Below, one piece after another: positions 51,570-60,181 of a stretch of DNA of 64,000 nt. The DNA comes from Teredinibacter franksiae (GTDB lineage: Bacteria; Pseudomonadota; Gammaproteobacteria; Pseudomonadales; Cellvibrionaceae), in assembly GCF_014218805.1 (NCBI RefSeq), contig NZ_JACJUV010000001.1:3050501-3114500 (forward strand), read 5' to 3'. How positions within the stretch are numbered: the stretch's first letter is position 1; every line of letters begins with the position of its first letter. The notes under the pieces are model-generated. The model saw only the letters and a list, made by a program, of their open reading frames with translations. It was not told the DNA's origin and searched no databases. A program made the translations under genes and the position numbers.

Positions 51570-52286
51570 ATGAATAAAGAACTTCAAGGTTTGTACTTGT
51601 CAAAATGGAATAAGTTGCTCGAAGAAGCTAATAAGTTAACTGCTAAAGCAGCGAATCCACTGCTAATCAAGGTTGACCAAGCATATATAGACTCGGATAT
51701 AAAAGTCATAATCATTGGTCAAGAGACTGATGGTTGGTTTGGTCAATTGAATGAAGGGGAAATGTCTGTTGAAAAGCTAATGGAAGCTTACTCGGGTTAT
51801 TTTAATCAACGTGCTGATCATGGTAAGCGAGCATTCTGGAATAGGAAAAATTATAGATATTTCGAAGATGAAATCACTAAATATTACCACGATAAAAATG
51901 TTTCATTTATATGGAATAATATTTCGAAAATTGGTAGCGATGGTAGGGGAAAACCTGGCTCGTCAATAGAGAATTTGGAGCGTAATCACTTCAACATTTT
52001 TTTAAGAGAGTTTGAAATATTAAAGCCAGATATCGCAATTTTTACTACGGGAAGTACTAGGGATTCATATATCAAACATCATTTTGGTAGTAATGTTAAA
52101 TTTTATCCAAAATTGAGCTTGAACAACGGTATATTTTCAAGTGAAACTCTAAATTTGATCGCTGAAATTATAATACCTCAATTCCCGTCAGTTAAAGCTT
52201 TGAGGATTGAACACCCAAATAGACGTACTTTAAATAATTCTGTAACGTTGCAAGTGCTTAAGGATATGGTGGAAAATAAAGCATAA
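51570..52286 (+). CDS. Uracil-DNA-glycosylase-superfamily-like protein
   Basis: The ATG used lies in the cassette after the intron and gives MNKELQGLYLSKWNKLLEEA; upstream in-frame codons belong to the intron. The 238-aa protein has the strand and loop VIIIGQETDGWFG and later AIFTTGSTRDSYI and ALRIEHPNRRTLN, which correspond in order to the superfamily's first motif, a central strand and the HP motif. Catalytic residues of the classical enzyme are not clear, so it may bind nucleotides or bases without being a repair glycosylase. The assignment is by motif order only. Confidence 0.6.
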   Translation: MNKELQGLYLSKWNKLLEEANKLTAKAANPLLIKVDQAYIDSDIKVIIIGQETDGWFGQLNEGEMSVEKLMEAYSGYFNQRADHGKRAFWNRKNYRYFEDEITKYYHDKNVSFIWNNISKIGSDGRGKPGSSIENLERNHFNIFLREFEILKPDIAIFTTGSTRDSYIKHHFGSNVKFYPKLSLNNGIFSSETLNLIAEIIIPQFPSVKALRIEHPNRRTLNNSVTLQVLKDMVENKA

Positions 52287-52414
52287 CAAAGCGTTCAACC
52301 ATCGCTACGCCTACGGCTTCGCTGGACAGCCAAAACGTCGCTCCTTTTGTGCATTCGCTACGCTCATTATTGCACAAAAGCATCAACACTTTGTCTGCCG
52401 GTTAACGCGGCGTT
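52281..52414 (+). repeat. attC site 38, split by an IS1182-type element
   Basis: R'' GCATAAC begins the site; the R' core is cut after CGTT. After the element CGTTACGCC follows (54210-54218), so the intact site ended in GTTACGC and CGTT is duplicated. At about 138 bp it was one of the longest sites. Confidence 0.75.
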
Positions 52415-54209
52415 CAGGCTGTAGAAAAATAGATCTCTTTCGGGATCTAGGCCGATTTTCATAGTAAAATGTCACTTCAGCAGTTTACTGAGGCGGATAT
52501 GGCCAACTTCATCGATACAAATATAAATCAAACCGTTTTTCTGGATATCAATTTCCTTGACCAGCTCGGTACAGATAATTTTGATTTCTATATGTATACT
52601 CTTCTGAATACAGACAAAATTATTGATGGTTTCCTCAGTCGATATGAAAATAGTAATGTTGGCCGCAAGGCCTACCCTCCTGAGCTTCTCCTTCGCGTTA
52701 TCTTTAGTGCCTATTATCGAGGAATCACCTCCAGTCGAGTGATTGCTAAGCTATGCACAACTGATTTGACCTTCATGGCCCTGGCTGTTGGTACTACGCC
52801 ACACTTTACAACTATTGCAAATTTCGTCTAGGGTAATTGTGAGGCAATTAAGGAGTTGTTTCACAAAATTCTACTCATTTGCGATGAGAGTGGTTTAATT
52901 GGTAAGGAGCATTTTGCTATTGACGGATGCAAGCTTCCTACCGATGCTTCCAAGCAATGGAGTGGAACCCATCCTGAGCTGGAAAAGAAGTCTACTAAGA
53001 TGCGTGCTAGAGCCGAAAGAATCGTGGATAAGCACCTGGAATCGGACTCTACAAAGAATAATCAAAGCGGCCATTATAAAAAGGATATGCAAACGGTAGA
53101 AACCTTGCTAAAGACAGCCGATAAAATTGATGGTTTTCTGGCTGAGAATGAACCTCGTATAGGGCATTCAAAAAGTAAGAAAGAGGTACAGAGTAACATC
53201 ACGGATAATGAGTCGTGTAAAATGACCACTAGTAAAGGCACAATTCAAGGAATGGCTTGTGTGACTGCTGCGGACGAGAAGCATCAGATTATTATAGAAG
53301 CAAGAGCCTTTGGTGTCGGTCAAGAACAGATTACGTTGAAACCGATGGTCGAGAGTATTAAAGACAAATTTGAAGAAGATGTATTTTCCGCTGGATGTGT
53401 ATTAACAGCTGATACAGGATATTGTAGTGAAGGTAACCTACAGTTTTTACACGATGAGAATATTAAATCTGTCATACCAGACAATCAATTTAGAATGAGA
53501 GACCCGGTTTATTCCGACTCAGAAACGTTTAAAGCGCACAAGAAAAAACGGCAGGAAACCAGAACAGATAACAAAAAAACAAGAGACGTATTTCCGGGTA
53601 GCGAGTTTGTAATTGATTTTGTTAAGAAGGAAGCTGTGTGTCCTAATGGTAAAGAGATGATCTATTTGGGTGATGATTTCGAAACTAAAAGTGGACCCCA
53701 CATGCGATTCCGAGGTTATTTGAAAGACTGCCGAGAATGCCCATTGCAAGAGCAATGTATGCAGAAAGAAGTCAAAAGTCAGGGGCGACAAATATCAGTT
53801 TTAATCGAATCGAAAAGAAGAGTGACACAGTTAGATAAAATGAAAAAGATCATCGATAGTGATGATGGTAAAAAAATGTATAGCAAGCGAATGTATACAA
53901 TCGAACCGGTATTTGGGAATATTTGTAGCAACAAAGGTTTAGACAAGTTGAGCTTGCGAGGGGAAAGCAAGGTGACGGCGCAATGGCAGTTGTATTGTAT
54001 GGTACATAATGCCGAGAAGTTATGGAGGTATGCCTCATAGAGGGGTAAAAAGGGCCAAATGGCGCCCTATATGGCAATATTCGATCATTTATCAATCAGG
54101 TAATGTGAAGATTAGCTAGATTTGTAATTGTGGTCATATAGTGAACATCTCAGAAAACAATTCAGAGGCGCAAAAAAGTGACGGTCAAACCCGAATTTTT
54201 CTACAGCCT
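52415..54209 (+). mobile_element. IS1182-family insertion sequence
   Basis: About 1.8 kb bounded by the inverted repeat AGGCTGTAGAAAAAT at the left and its exact reverse complement at the right. Both sides show CGTT, which fits a 4-bp target duplication within the R' core of an attC; the exact left edge is uncertain by one base. The single transposase gene carries an in-frame stop, so the copy is probably inactive. Confidence 0.85.
52469..54040 (+). pseudogene. IS1182-family transposase with in-frame amber stop
   Basis: Two blocks in the same frame are separated by TAG at 52829-52831. The first block (VFLDINFLDQLG, VGRKAYPPELLLRVIFSAYY) is the DUF772-type N-terminus and the second (KEHFAIDGCKLPTDASKQWS, VLTADTGYCSEGNL) carries the DDE catalytic domain and the zinc-knuckle part CRECPLQEQCMQ. 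Reading through the TAG keeps the family alignment (FTTIANFV, then GNCEAIKELF). The total is 523 codons. A single point mutation is the simplest explanation; a separate start at 52856 would give a protein without the N-terminal domain. Confidence 0.9.
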
Positions 54210-54245
54210 CGTTACGCCACACAATCAACCAATATATAATTTAAC

Positions 54246-54620
54246 ATGGCTTTATCTAGAAGTGATTTAGAGAAGAAATTGAATTTGATTACAGGTGAGC
54301 TGATCCAGGAAAAAGGCTATATCTGTTATGTTGACGTTTTTCAGAAATTGGGGTATCTCGATAAAACCGATTACGAAGCGTGGCGCATGAGAAAAATCCC
54401 GTATTTGGAAAAAAGCATTAAGATAAATTTTGGGAAGATTAATTTCATCCTAAAACAGGTAGAAGCAAGTAGCAATATGGGGAAGCTTAAAGCAAGTTTT
54501 ACTGCTTACAAATCCTGGGGAAAAGGTAGTAAAATAGACCTTAGGTTTACGAAAAGCGGAAGCTTAAATTTAGAACGTGTGTTTTCTACTCATTTTGTAA
54601 AGAGGCATAAAAATGCGTAA
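54246..54620 (+). CDS. Hypothetical cassette protein, 124 aa
   Basis: A soluble basic 124-aa protein (MALSRSDLEKKLNLITGELI) with helical N-terminus including GYICYVDVFQKLGYL, a hydrophobic-polar pattern that might be a helix-turn-helix, and a basic C-terminus (KSWGKGSKIDLRFTKSG). I do not recognise the family. The stop codon overlaps the R'' core of the last attC. It is the last clear cassette gene. Confidence 0.62.
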   Translation: MALSRSDLEKKLNLITGELIQEKGYICYVDVFQKLGYLDKTDYEAWRMRKIPYLEKSIKINFGKINFILKQVEASSNMGKLKASFTAYKSWGKGSKIDLRFTKSGSLNLERVFSTHFVKRHKNA

Positions 54621-54656
54621 CAAAGCAATCAGTTTGAGCTTATATGGGCGTTAGGT
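54615..54656 (+). repeat. attC site 39, shortened (last of the array)
   Basis: R'' GCGTAAC and R' GTTAGGT are only 42 bp apart, too close for a normal stem-loop. An internal deletion is likely. No further attC is seen to the right. Confidence 0.6.
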
Positions 54657-55082
54657 GCTAGAGCTACCCACCACATATGCAAGTGTTTATCACGAGGAGA
54701 TGAAGTGTCAAATATAGTTGAATTGAGGAGTTCAGTGCAGAGCTACAGGCAAAAGGCTTTAAAATAACGGGTGACCCGGAAAAAAGCCGGTCTGGTACTT
54801 GTGAGGATTTCAGATATAAGAATAAATGGCCCAGAGCTGATTGGCCATGCAGGTATACCGCTGACGGAAGCGGGGTCAGCTATGGTGACCATCGCTTTGA
54901 TTGGAATGAAGGATGAGGTGCTTTATCGTATAAAGGACAGAAGTCGCACGTGCTATCGGCAGCAGGGTTTCACGGCGAATAGATCGACTAATTATCGTGA
55001 TTTTCGCAATATGATGAAGGCCTGGGGGAAAAATTACTCGAAGTTTTTGGCCGATGATATTAAGGGCAACTCTAAGAATTGA
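54657..55082 (+). pseudogene. Decayed open frame after the last attC
   Basis: Two frames share coding-like character. One, starting in GAGTTCAG near 54729, reads EFSAELQAKGFKITGDPEKS and RYKNKWPRADWPCRYTADGS before a stop near 54917. The other (54771-55082) is open to the end and finishes NMMKAWGKNYSKFLADD. They may be parts of one gene broken by frameshifts. No family is recognised, and this may be the last, decayed cassette. Confidence 0.35.
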
Positions 55083-55588
55083 TTTTAGCCTCTCCACGAT
55101 TTGGAAAATTTTAGTGTGAGGCGGACCGCTGGTTGCTTTTCCATGTAAGCCACCAGCATGCCAGTAAATTTTGCCTTGCACGAGAACCGTACACAAAACC
55201 AGAGATTAAAAGCATTAGTAGAGGTGCCCTTAAGTCTAAGTAGGACGAATAAGGTTGTGTGAAATACAAGCGCAAACGATTAAAGTGAGCAGAGCAGGGC
55301 TGAAGTGTTAGTGCTGAGATTGAAATAGTTTCTATCTGAAACTATTTCGTATACCCGTGTGTTTTTGCTGTGAAGTGGACACGTGTTTTTTCGTTAGTTA
55401 TCAGTAAGCCACTTTTTTCATTCGCTGGCACAAAAAACTCGGTAATAACCTAGGCCTCTTATTGGCTTAGAGCCAAAATGTTGGACAGCCACGTTAAGAA
55501 AAATACGATCAAGTTAGCTTCGAGGATTTCCGGTTAATTCGTTGCTTTTGTTCCCGGTTGGTTGCGAGTATAGTTTTGGAGTGAAGTG
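55083..55588. other. Gene-free stretch between the array and the transposase remnant
   Basis: This 506-bp stretch contains one striking hairpin (55322-55348) and no supportable gene. It marks the right junction between cassette DNA and the older chromosome. Confidence 0.4.
55322..55348. repeat. Perfect 11-bp inverted repeat
   Basis: GAAATAGTTTC and GAAACTATTTC flank a 5-nt loop (TATCT). There is no T-run after it, so it is more likely a protein-binding palindrome or remnant element end than a terminator. Confidence 0.55.
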
Positions 55589-56209
55589 TTAGTGGAATAT
55601 CGCTTCATAGTTGGCGTATGCGGGTCTTCTTTGTAAACCCAGTACCTGCGCTGAGAGCATAAGCTTTTCCTTACAGCCAACCAAACGTTTAAATTTGGAT
55701 TCAAGCTGGGTGGTAAGTACAAGCCATTCAAGGCTGGAGATATTGAGCTGCTCTAAAATGGGAGGCAAGTTCTTGTCGATAACGCCACGTTTGTTTTCAC
55801 GAATAGCTCTACCGGTGATATCCACATGCTGCACGTAAACTTGTAAATGAAAGGGTAGGTCTTGGGGCATGGCTTCTTTTGGGTTGGCCACATATTCGGC
55901 GAGATTTAAAGGCTGAGGGTTATTTTTTCTAGGTTTTCAATACGGCGTTTAATTGAGGTGTGGTCAGAGCTTTCTGGGATTTTTGCCATTTTGGCTCTTA
56001 CTTGCTTTATGTCTACATAGGCCGGCCATGCAGGCGACTAAGGCTTTTTCGTCGAGTAAGGCCTGTGATTTAAAGCGGCGCTGACCAGCATGGATGTTGG
56101 AAATACTGGTTTTACAGGAGCAAAAACCTGTCCAGAAGCGCTCGGCAAATTGGTCTTCAGCGTTTGCCATACGGGCAATGGGTTCTGGGTAGTCGAACAT
56201 TATGGACAC
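55589..56209 (-). pseudogene. REP-associated tyrosine transposase (RAYT), decayed
   Basis: The C-terminal half of a Y1/RAYT-type transposase is recognisable: EPIARMANAEDQFAERFW, then RFKSQALLDEKALVACMA, in another frame YVDIKQVRAKMAKIPESS, and finally VDITGRAIRENKRGVI with NLPPILEQLNIS. An extra ~17-residue stretch (TGFCSCKTSISNIHAGQ) interrupts the normally contiguous FW..GRFKSQ segment, and a frameshift follows ACMA. The N-terminal catalytic HUH part is missing. It is a non-functional relic. Confidence 0.75.
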
Positions 56210-56280
56210 CTTGCGCCATATCTTCCTAAAAAAGCTTCCGCGGCTTTTATGTTGTATCTCTAATATTTTCGTCAGCCGCT

Positions 56281-56718
56281 TTCTTGAGCGCGGGTGAGCA
56301 TTTCTTTAAGAAAACCGCGATCTTTAATCCTATGCCGTTGGAATTGGAAGGGTTGGTTCACGCCTGCGTTCAATTCTTTAATGGAGCAGGCTGAACCGGC
56401 AGGCAGGCAAAAGGTAGCGCCTTTTTATTCGGCGGCTTGTGCCACCAGCACCTCCTCGCGACGGGCATTCAGCTCAGCTATGCCAACAGGTGAGAGAATA
56501 AGGGGTGTGGCCAGATTTTCGCCCAGCAGTTCGGTTGCGAGGGTTATATTGGCTGCGTTGCGCAATACGCGCTGGCGTACGGTTGTAGCCTGCAGGTCGG
56601 CAGTGTTATTGCGCAGGGTGCGCTCTTCCAAGGCTCCACTGGCTGTGTGTTCAATTAAAAATCGGGCTATGCAGCGCCTTGTTTGGGTGCGATAGTCGTC
56701 GATATTGGCGGGAATCAC
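56281..56718 (-). pseudogene. lldD: L-lactate dehydrogenase (LldD) N-terminal fragment
   Basis: The frame opens MIPANIDDYRTQTRRCIARF and follows FMN-dependent L-lactate dehydrogenase (LldD): LRNNTADLQATTVRQRVL, LATPLILSPVGIAELNARRE. A TAA at 56425-56427 interrupts it, after which the same frame continues KGATFCLPAGSACSIKELNA and DRGFLKEMLTRAQESG. The remaining ~230 residues, including the catalytic histidine region, are replaced by transposase debris. The neighbouring fucose genes generate L-lactate, so the intact gene would have consumed their product. Confidence 0.8.
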
Positions 56719-56860
56719 GGGATTCTACGGTAGTTGTTATTGAATCAGAAAGATTATCGTATTTTTACCCAAAAAATAGTTTTTAAATATGAATGCTGTT
56801 GGTATATTGGCGCTAGGGTCTAAACAGCAAAATAATAACCAAAAAAATCAGAGGTAACCC

Positions 56861-58171
56861 ATGCCTGAGACAACTCAAAGGGCCGATATGGCAGCGCCAG
56901 CCCAAGGTTCAACAAGGCGGTTGGCGGTAACTCTTCCCATTGTTTTAATTGTCAGCCTGTTCTTTCTTTGGGGTATCGCGAATAACCTCAACGATATTTT
57001 AATCGCTCATTTTAAAAAGGCTTTTCAGCTAACTGACTTACAATCTGGGTTGGTGCAGTCGGCATTTTACTTCGGTTATTTTTGTTTCTCCATTCCCGCC
57101 GCTATTTTTATGCAGCGCCTGGGCTACAAGGCGGCCGTGGTAGCAGGGCTTTGCCTTTATGGGCTGGGTGCGTTGCTCTTCTATCCAGCCTCCGAAGCTG
57201 CAGAGTATAACTTTTTTCTCGCTGCGCTTTTCGTTATTGCCAGTGGTTTGGCTTTCTTGGAAACTTCAGCCAACCCGTTGATTGTGGTGATGGGCGACCC
57301 GGCAACGGCTGAGCGGCGTCTTAACCTCGCGCAATCCTTTAACCCTCTGGGAGCAATTTCCGGGGTTATTATTGGCCGACAATTTATTCTTTCTGGTGTC
57401 GAACACAGTGACGCTGAGCTTGCCGCTATGTCGGCTGTTGAGCAGCAGGGCTATTATCAAATGGAACTGGGTGCAGTGCAAATGCCCTATTTGGTGTTGG
57501 CGGCTGTTGTGATTGTTTGGGCTGTTCTGGTTTTGATCACCCGTTTTCCCGCTGTTGCCTCTAAGCCGTTACCCGGTGAGTTGGGCGCGGGCAAATTGAG
57601 TGACTTTAAAGGGTTGCTCGTACATAAATATTTTTTGTTCGGCGTAATGGCACAATTCTTTTATGTCGGTGCGCAGGTTGGCATTTGGAGTTATATGATT
57701 CGCTACGGGCAACTGGCGGTGCCGGGTACCGGGGAAAAAGTGTTAGCGGGTTATCTCACGATTTCGTTGGTTGCTTTTATGGTGGGGCGTTTTGTCGCTA
57801 CAGCGTTGATGGGGCGAATATCTCCGGCCAAGCTCATGGCGGTTTTCGCGCTAATGAATGTAATGCTTTGCGCAGTGGCCATGCTGTCGCCCAACCAGAT
57901 GGGCCTTTATGCGCTGGCGTCTACTAGCTTCTTTATGTCGTTGATGTTTCCCACTATATTCGCGTTATCGGTTAAGGGGTTGGGTTCGCTCACCAAGGCG
58001 GGTTCTTCGTTCCTGATTATGGCAATTATTGGCGGGGCGGTACTGACGGCGTTGATGGGGTGGATTTCAGACTTAAGTGCTATTAACTACGCTATGTGTG
58101 TGCCGTTGGTGTGCTTTGTGGTTATTGGGTTGTTTGGGCTTTCGGCGCCTAAAAGGCTGAGTAGTGATTGA
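56861..58171 (+). CDS. fucP: L-fucose:H+ symporter (FucP-type MFS permease)
   Basis: This 436-aa permease has 12 transmembrane helices and the FucP signatures FFLWGIANNLNDILIAHFKK, LQSGLVQSAFYFGYF and FLETSANPLIVVMG, plus RLNLAQSFNPLGAISG. The length equals that of the characterised FucP group. Start: ATG after AGAGGTAAC. It overlaps the fuconolactonase gene by 8 bp. The upstream 140 bp hold the operon promoter; no palindromic operator is evident there. Confidence 0.9.
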   Translation: MPETTQRADMAAPAQGSTRRLAVTLPIVLIVSLFFLWGIANNLNDILIAHFKKAFQLTDLQSGLVQSAFYFGYFCFSIPAAIFMQRLGYKAAVVAGLCLYGLGALLFYPASEAAEYNFFLAALFVIASGLAFLETSANPLIVVMGDPATAERRLNLAQSFNPLGAISGVIIGRQFILSGVEHSDAELAAMSAVEQQGYYQMELGAVQMPYLVLAAVVIVWAVLVLITRFPAVASKPLPGELGAGKLSDFKGLLVHKYFLFGVMAQFFYVGAQVGIWSYMIRYGQLAVPGTGEKVLAGYLTISLVAFMVGRFVATALMGRISPAKLMAVFALMNVMLCAVAMLSPNQMGLYALASTSFFMSLMFPTIFALSVKGLGSLTKAGSSFLIMAIIGGAVLTALMGWISDLSAINYAMCVPLVCFVVIGLFGLSAPKRLSSD

Positions 58172-59021
58172 TTCGCATCAGCATTTTTGGCAAATAACGA
58201 GACCTGATTGCGAGTGGCCCACGCCAGCATTGGGGAAAATATACCGGGATTATTTGCCTAACGATTTGAAACCTTGGTTGGAAAATAGCGGGGTAGAGGC
58301 GAGTGTTCTGGTACAGTCGCAGCCCTGTGAATCGGATACGGTTTTTTTGTTGTCACTAGCGGATGAATCTCCACAGGTGAAAGCGGTTGTTGGCTGGGTG
58401 GAATTGCATGCCACCGATATTGACGAACGTTTAGACCGGCTCGCGGCCAGCAGTAAATTTCGCGGCGTTAGGCCTATGCTTCAGGCCATTGAGCAAAGCG
58501 ATTGGGTGTTGCGTCCAGAGCTTGCTAAAGGTTTGCAAGCGCTGTGCGATAGAGGCTTAACGTTTGATGCTTTAATCCAGCCGCGACATCTGCCTGTTAT
58601 TGCTAAATTGGCAAATCGTTACCCCAGCCTGAAAATTGTGATTGACCACGGAGCCAAGCCGCGTATCGATCTCGGTGAAATCGCGTTCTGGCAATCGGAG
58701 ATAAGCACTTTTGTCGATAAGCCTAATGTGTACTGCAAGCTTTCGGGGTTGGTTACAGAGGCTTTGCCAGAACAGGTGCAGCGGCCGGCGGTTTTTAAGC
58801 CTTATGTTCGCCAGCTGCTTGCGGTGTTTGGAGTCGAGCGGCTTATGTGGGGTAGCGACTGGCCAGTAGTGGAGCTGGTATCGGATTACAGCACATGGTT
58901 GTCGCTGGCCAAAAAAACATTACGTGAACAGGTTGCACAGTTGTACCCGAATGAAAAACTCGCAGCGGCAGAGCAAGCGGTTTTCAGCTCTAATGCTAGG
59001 CGATTCTATTCAATCGTATAG
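58164..59021 (+). CDS. L-fuconolactonase-like amidohydrolase
   Basis: A 285-aa amidohydrolase of the COG3618 group, which opens sugar-acid lactones. The N-terminal metal motif is MIDSHQHFW (HxH). The middle has KFRGVRPMLQ, the IDHGAKP strand carries the next His, and the last Asp is in LMWGSDWPV. In the pathway it converts L-fucono-lactone to L-fuconate. The GTG start overlaps the permease gene by 8 bp, showing co-translation. Related lactonases act on rhamnonolactone or galactonolactone, so fucose is inferred from the context. Confidence 0.85.
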   Translation: MIDSHQHFWQITRPDCEWPTPALGKIYRDYLPNDLKPWLENSGVEASVLVQSQPCESDTVFLLSLADESPQVKAVVGWVELHATDIDERLDRLAASSKFRGVRPMLQAIEQSDWVLRPELAKGLQALCDRGLTFDALIQPRHLPVIAKLANRYPSLKIVIDHGAKPRIDLGEIAFWQSEISTFVDKPNVYCKLSGLVTEALPEQVQRPAVFKPYVRQLLAVFGVERLMWGSDWPVVELVSDYSTWLSLAKKTLREQVAQLYPNEKLAAAEQAVFSSNARRFYSIV

Positions 59022-59189
59022 CAACTTGATGACGTGAGGTACCCCAAAAACACGGAGGACAAATTTGCCATAGATGGCCATAAAAAAAGGGGTAGTTAAT
59101 ATCTGCAATAGTATACGTTCAATGATTGTTGACGGGCGCTAGGCAGGTGAAGGTAGGCACTAAGACTGAAACAAAGAAGAAGAAATACT

Positions 59190-59981
59190 ATGACAACGAA
59201 AGTACTAGAACAAGCACCCGAAGAAGGTGAGCGTAAGTACCGAGCTCCGGCCCTAGAAAAGGGCTTGGACATTCTCGAGTTGCTAGCGGAAATAGGTGAG
59301 CCACTAACCACGTCGCAAATTGCTGCCAAGCTAGGGCGCTCGGTGAGTGAGCTGTTTCGCATGGTGCTTACTTTAGAGGCACGTGGTTACATTGCCCAAA
59401 TTGGTGGGCGCGAAGGTTATGGGCTGACCAACAAAATGTTTGCCCTGGGTGTGGCACAAACACCCACGCGTACACTTATCGAAGTGGCTCTGCCAGAAAT
59501 GCAGGAGTTGGCCCGAAAAATCGGCCAGTCTTGTCACCTTGTGGTGGCGTCTAACGATCAAATTGTGGTGGTTGCGCGTATTGAAAGCCCGATGGATCTT
59601 GGATTTTCGGTGCGAGTGGGCTATCGCCGCCCTCTCATAGAGTCTACCTCTGGCATCATTTTGTGCGCTGTGCAGGAGCCGGAGGAGCGAGAGCGTGTGC
59701 TCGAAGAGCTGGAAGCTGTATCCGATGCTGAGGTTTTTGCCGGTTTCCGCAGCAAAGTAGAAAGTTCACTTAACGCAGGTAGGGTTCGCTCACAGAGCGA
59801 TTTTGTCAAGGGCGTGGTCGATTTGGCCTCACCGGTTATGGGGCAAAAGGGTGCCATCGCCTCTTTGACGGTACCCTACGTGGACTGTAACCCGGTCACC
59901 TGCGATCAAGACGAAGCCTTTGATATGCTCAAGCTGGCAACCGAGCAGATAAGTGCGGCCCTGGGTACCGAGAATACCTAA
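59190..59981 (+). CDS. IclR-family transcriptional regulator of the L-fucose genes
   Basis: The 263-aa protein has the IclR winged helix at residues ~22-75 (ALEKGLDILELLAEIGEPLT, then KLGRSVSELFRMVLTLEARG). A GAF-like effector domain follows (SCHLVVASNDQIVVVARIE, then DFVKGVVDLASPVMGQ). It lies between the transport/lactonase pair and the dehydrogenase operon and most probably controls both in response to a fucose-derived acid. A terminator follows its stop. A palindrome in the promoter of the downstream operon is the best candidate operator. Confidence 0.9.
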   Translation: MTTKVLEQAPEEGERKYRAPALEKGLDILELLAEIGEPLTTSQIAAKLGRSVSELFRMVLTLEARGYIAQIGGREGYGLTNKMFALGVAQTPTRTLIEVALPEMQELARKIGQSCHLVVASNDQIVVVARIESPMDLGFSVRVGYRRPLIESTSGIILCAVQEPEERERVLEELEAVSDAEVFAGFRSKVESSLNAGRVRSQSDFVKGVVDLASPVMGQKGAIASLTVPYVDCNPVTCDQDEAFDMLKLATEQISAALGTENT

Positions 59982-59999
59982 TTAAAAGCCTCCTCTTAA

Positions 60000-60029
60000 C
60001 CACCGGGCATTCTCGCCCGGTGGTTTTTC
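60000..60029 (+). terminator. Rho-independent terminator after the IclR gene
   Basis: CCACCGGGC and GCCCGGTGG form a perfect 9-bp stem around ATTCTC, followed by TTTTT. It lies 19 bp past the stop and separates the regulator from the catabolic operon. Confidence 0.92.
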
Positions 60030-60123
60030 CTACTTAAATCATTGCCCAAGCGCCAGGATTGGTTTGTGAAAGCGAACTAATAGGGGTTTCGTACATTTAC
60101 GCAGGCTGTTTTACAGGTAATAT

Positions 60124-60153
60124 TTGTTTCAATTGTGAAAACTGCGATACAAT
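60124..60153 (+). promoter_or_regulatory. Promoter of the fucose dehydrogenase operon with embedded palindrome
   Basis: A -35-like TTGTTT (60124-60129) and -10 TACAAT (60148-60153) are 18 bp apart. Between them TTTCA-ATTG-TGAAA (60127-60140) forms an inverted repeat that overlaps the -35 element, a position where a repressor would block RNA polymerase. The IclR-type regulator encoded next to it is the likely binder. Confidence 0.6.
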
Positions 60154-60181
60154 GTTCGCCTATAAAAATAGGTAAGTAGTT

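Noticed and set aside
23338..54656. Dense palindromic repeats suggesting a CRISPR or REP array
   Set aside because: Repeats are 75-138 bp, variable in the middle, with conserved ends RYYYAAC and GTTRRRY and genes between them. This is the attC pattern, and there are no uniform spacers.
55534..55731. Additional small minus-strand gene at the 3' end of the transposase relic
   Set aside because: It overlaps the recognisable RAYT frame in another register and has no ribosome-binding site or family features.
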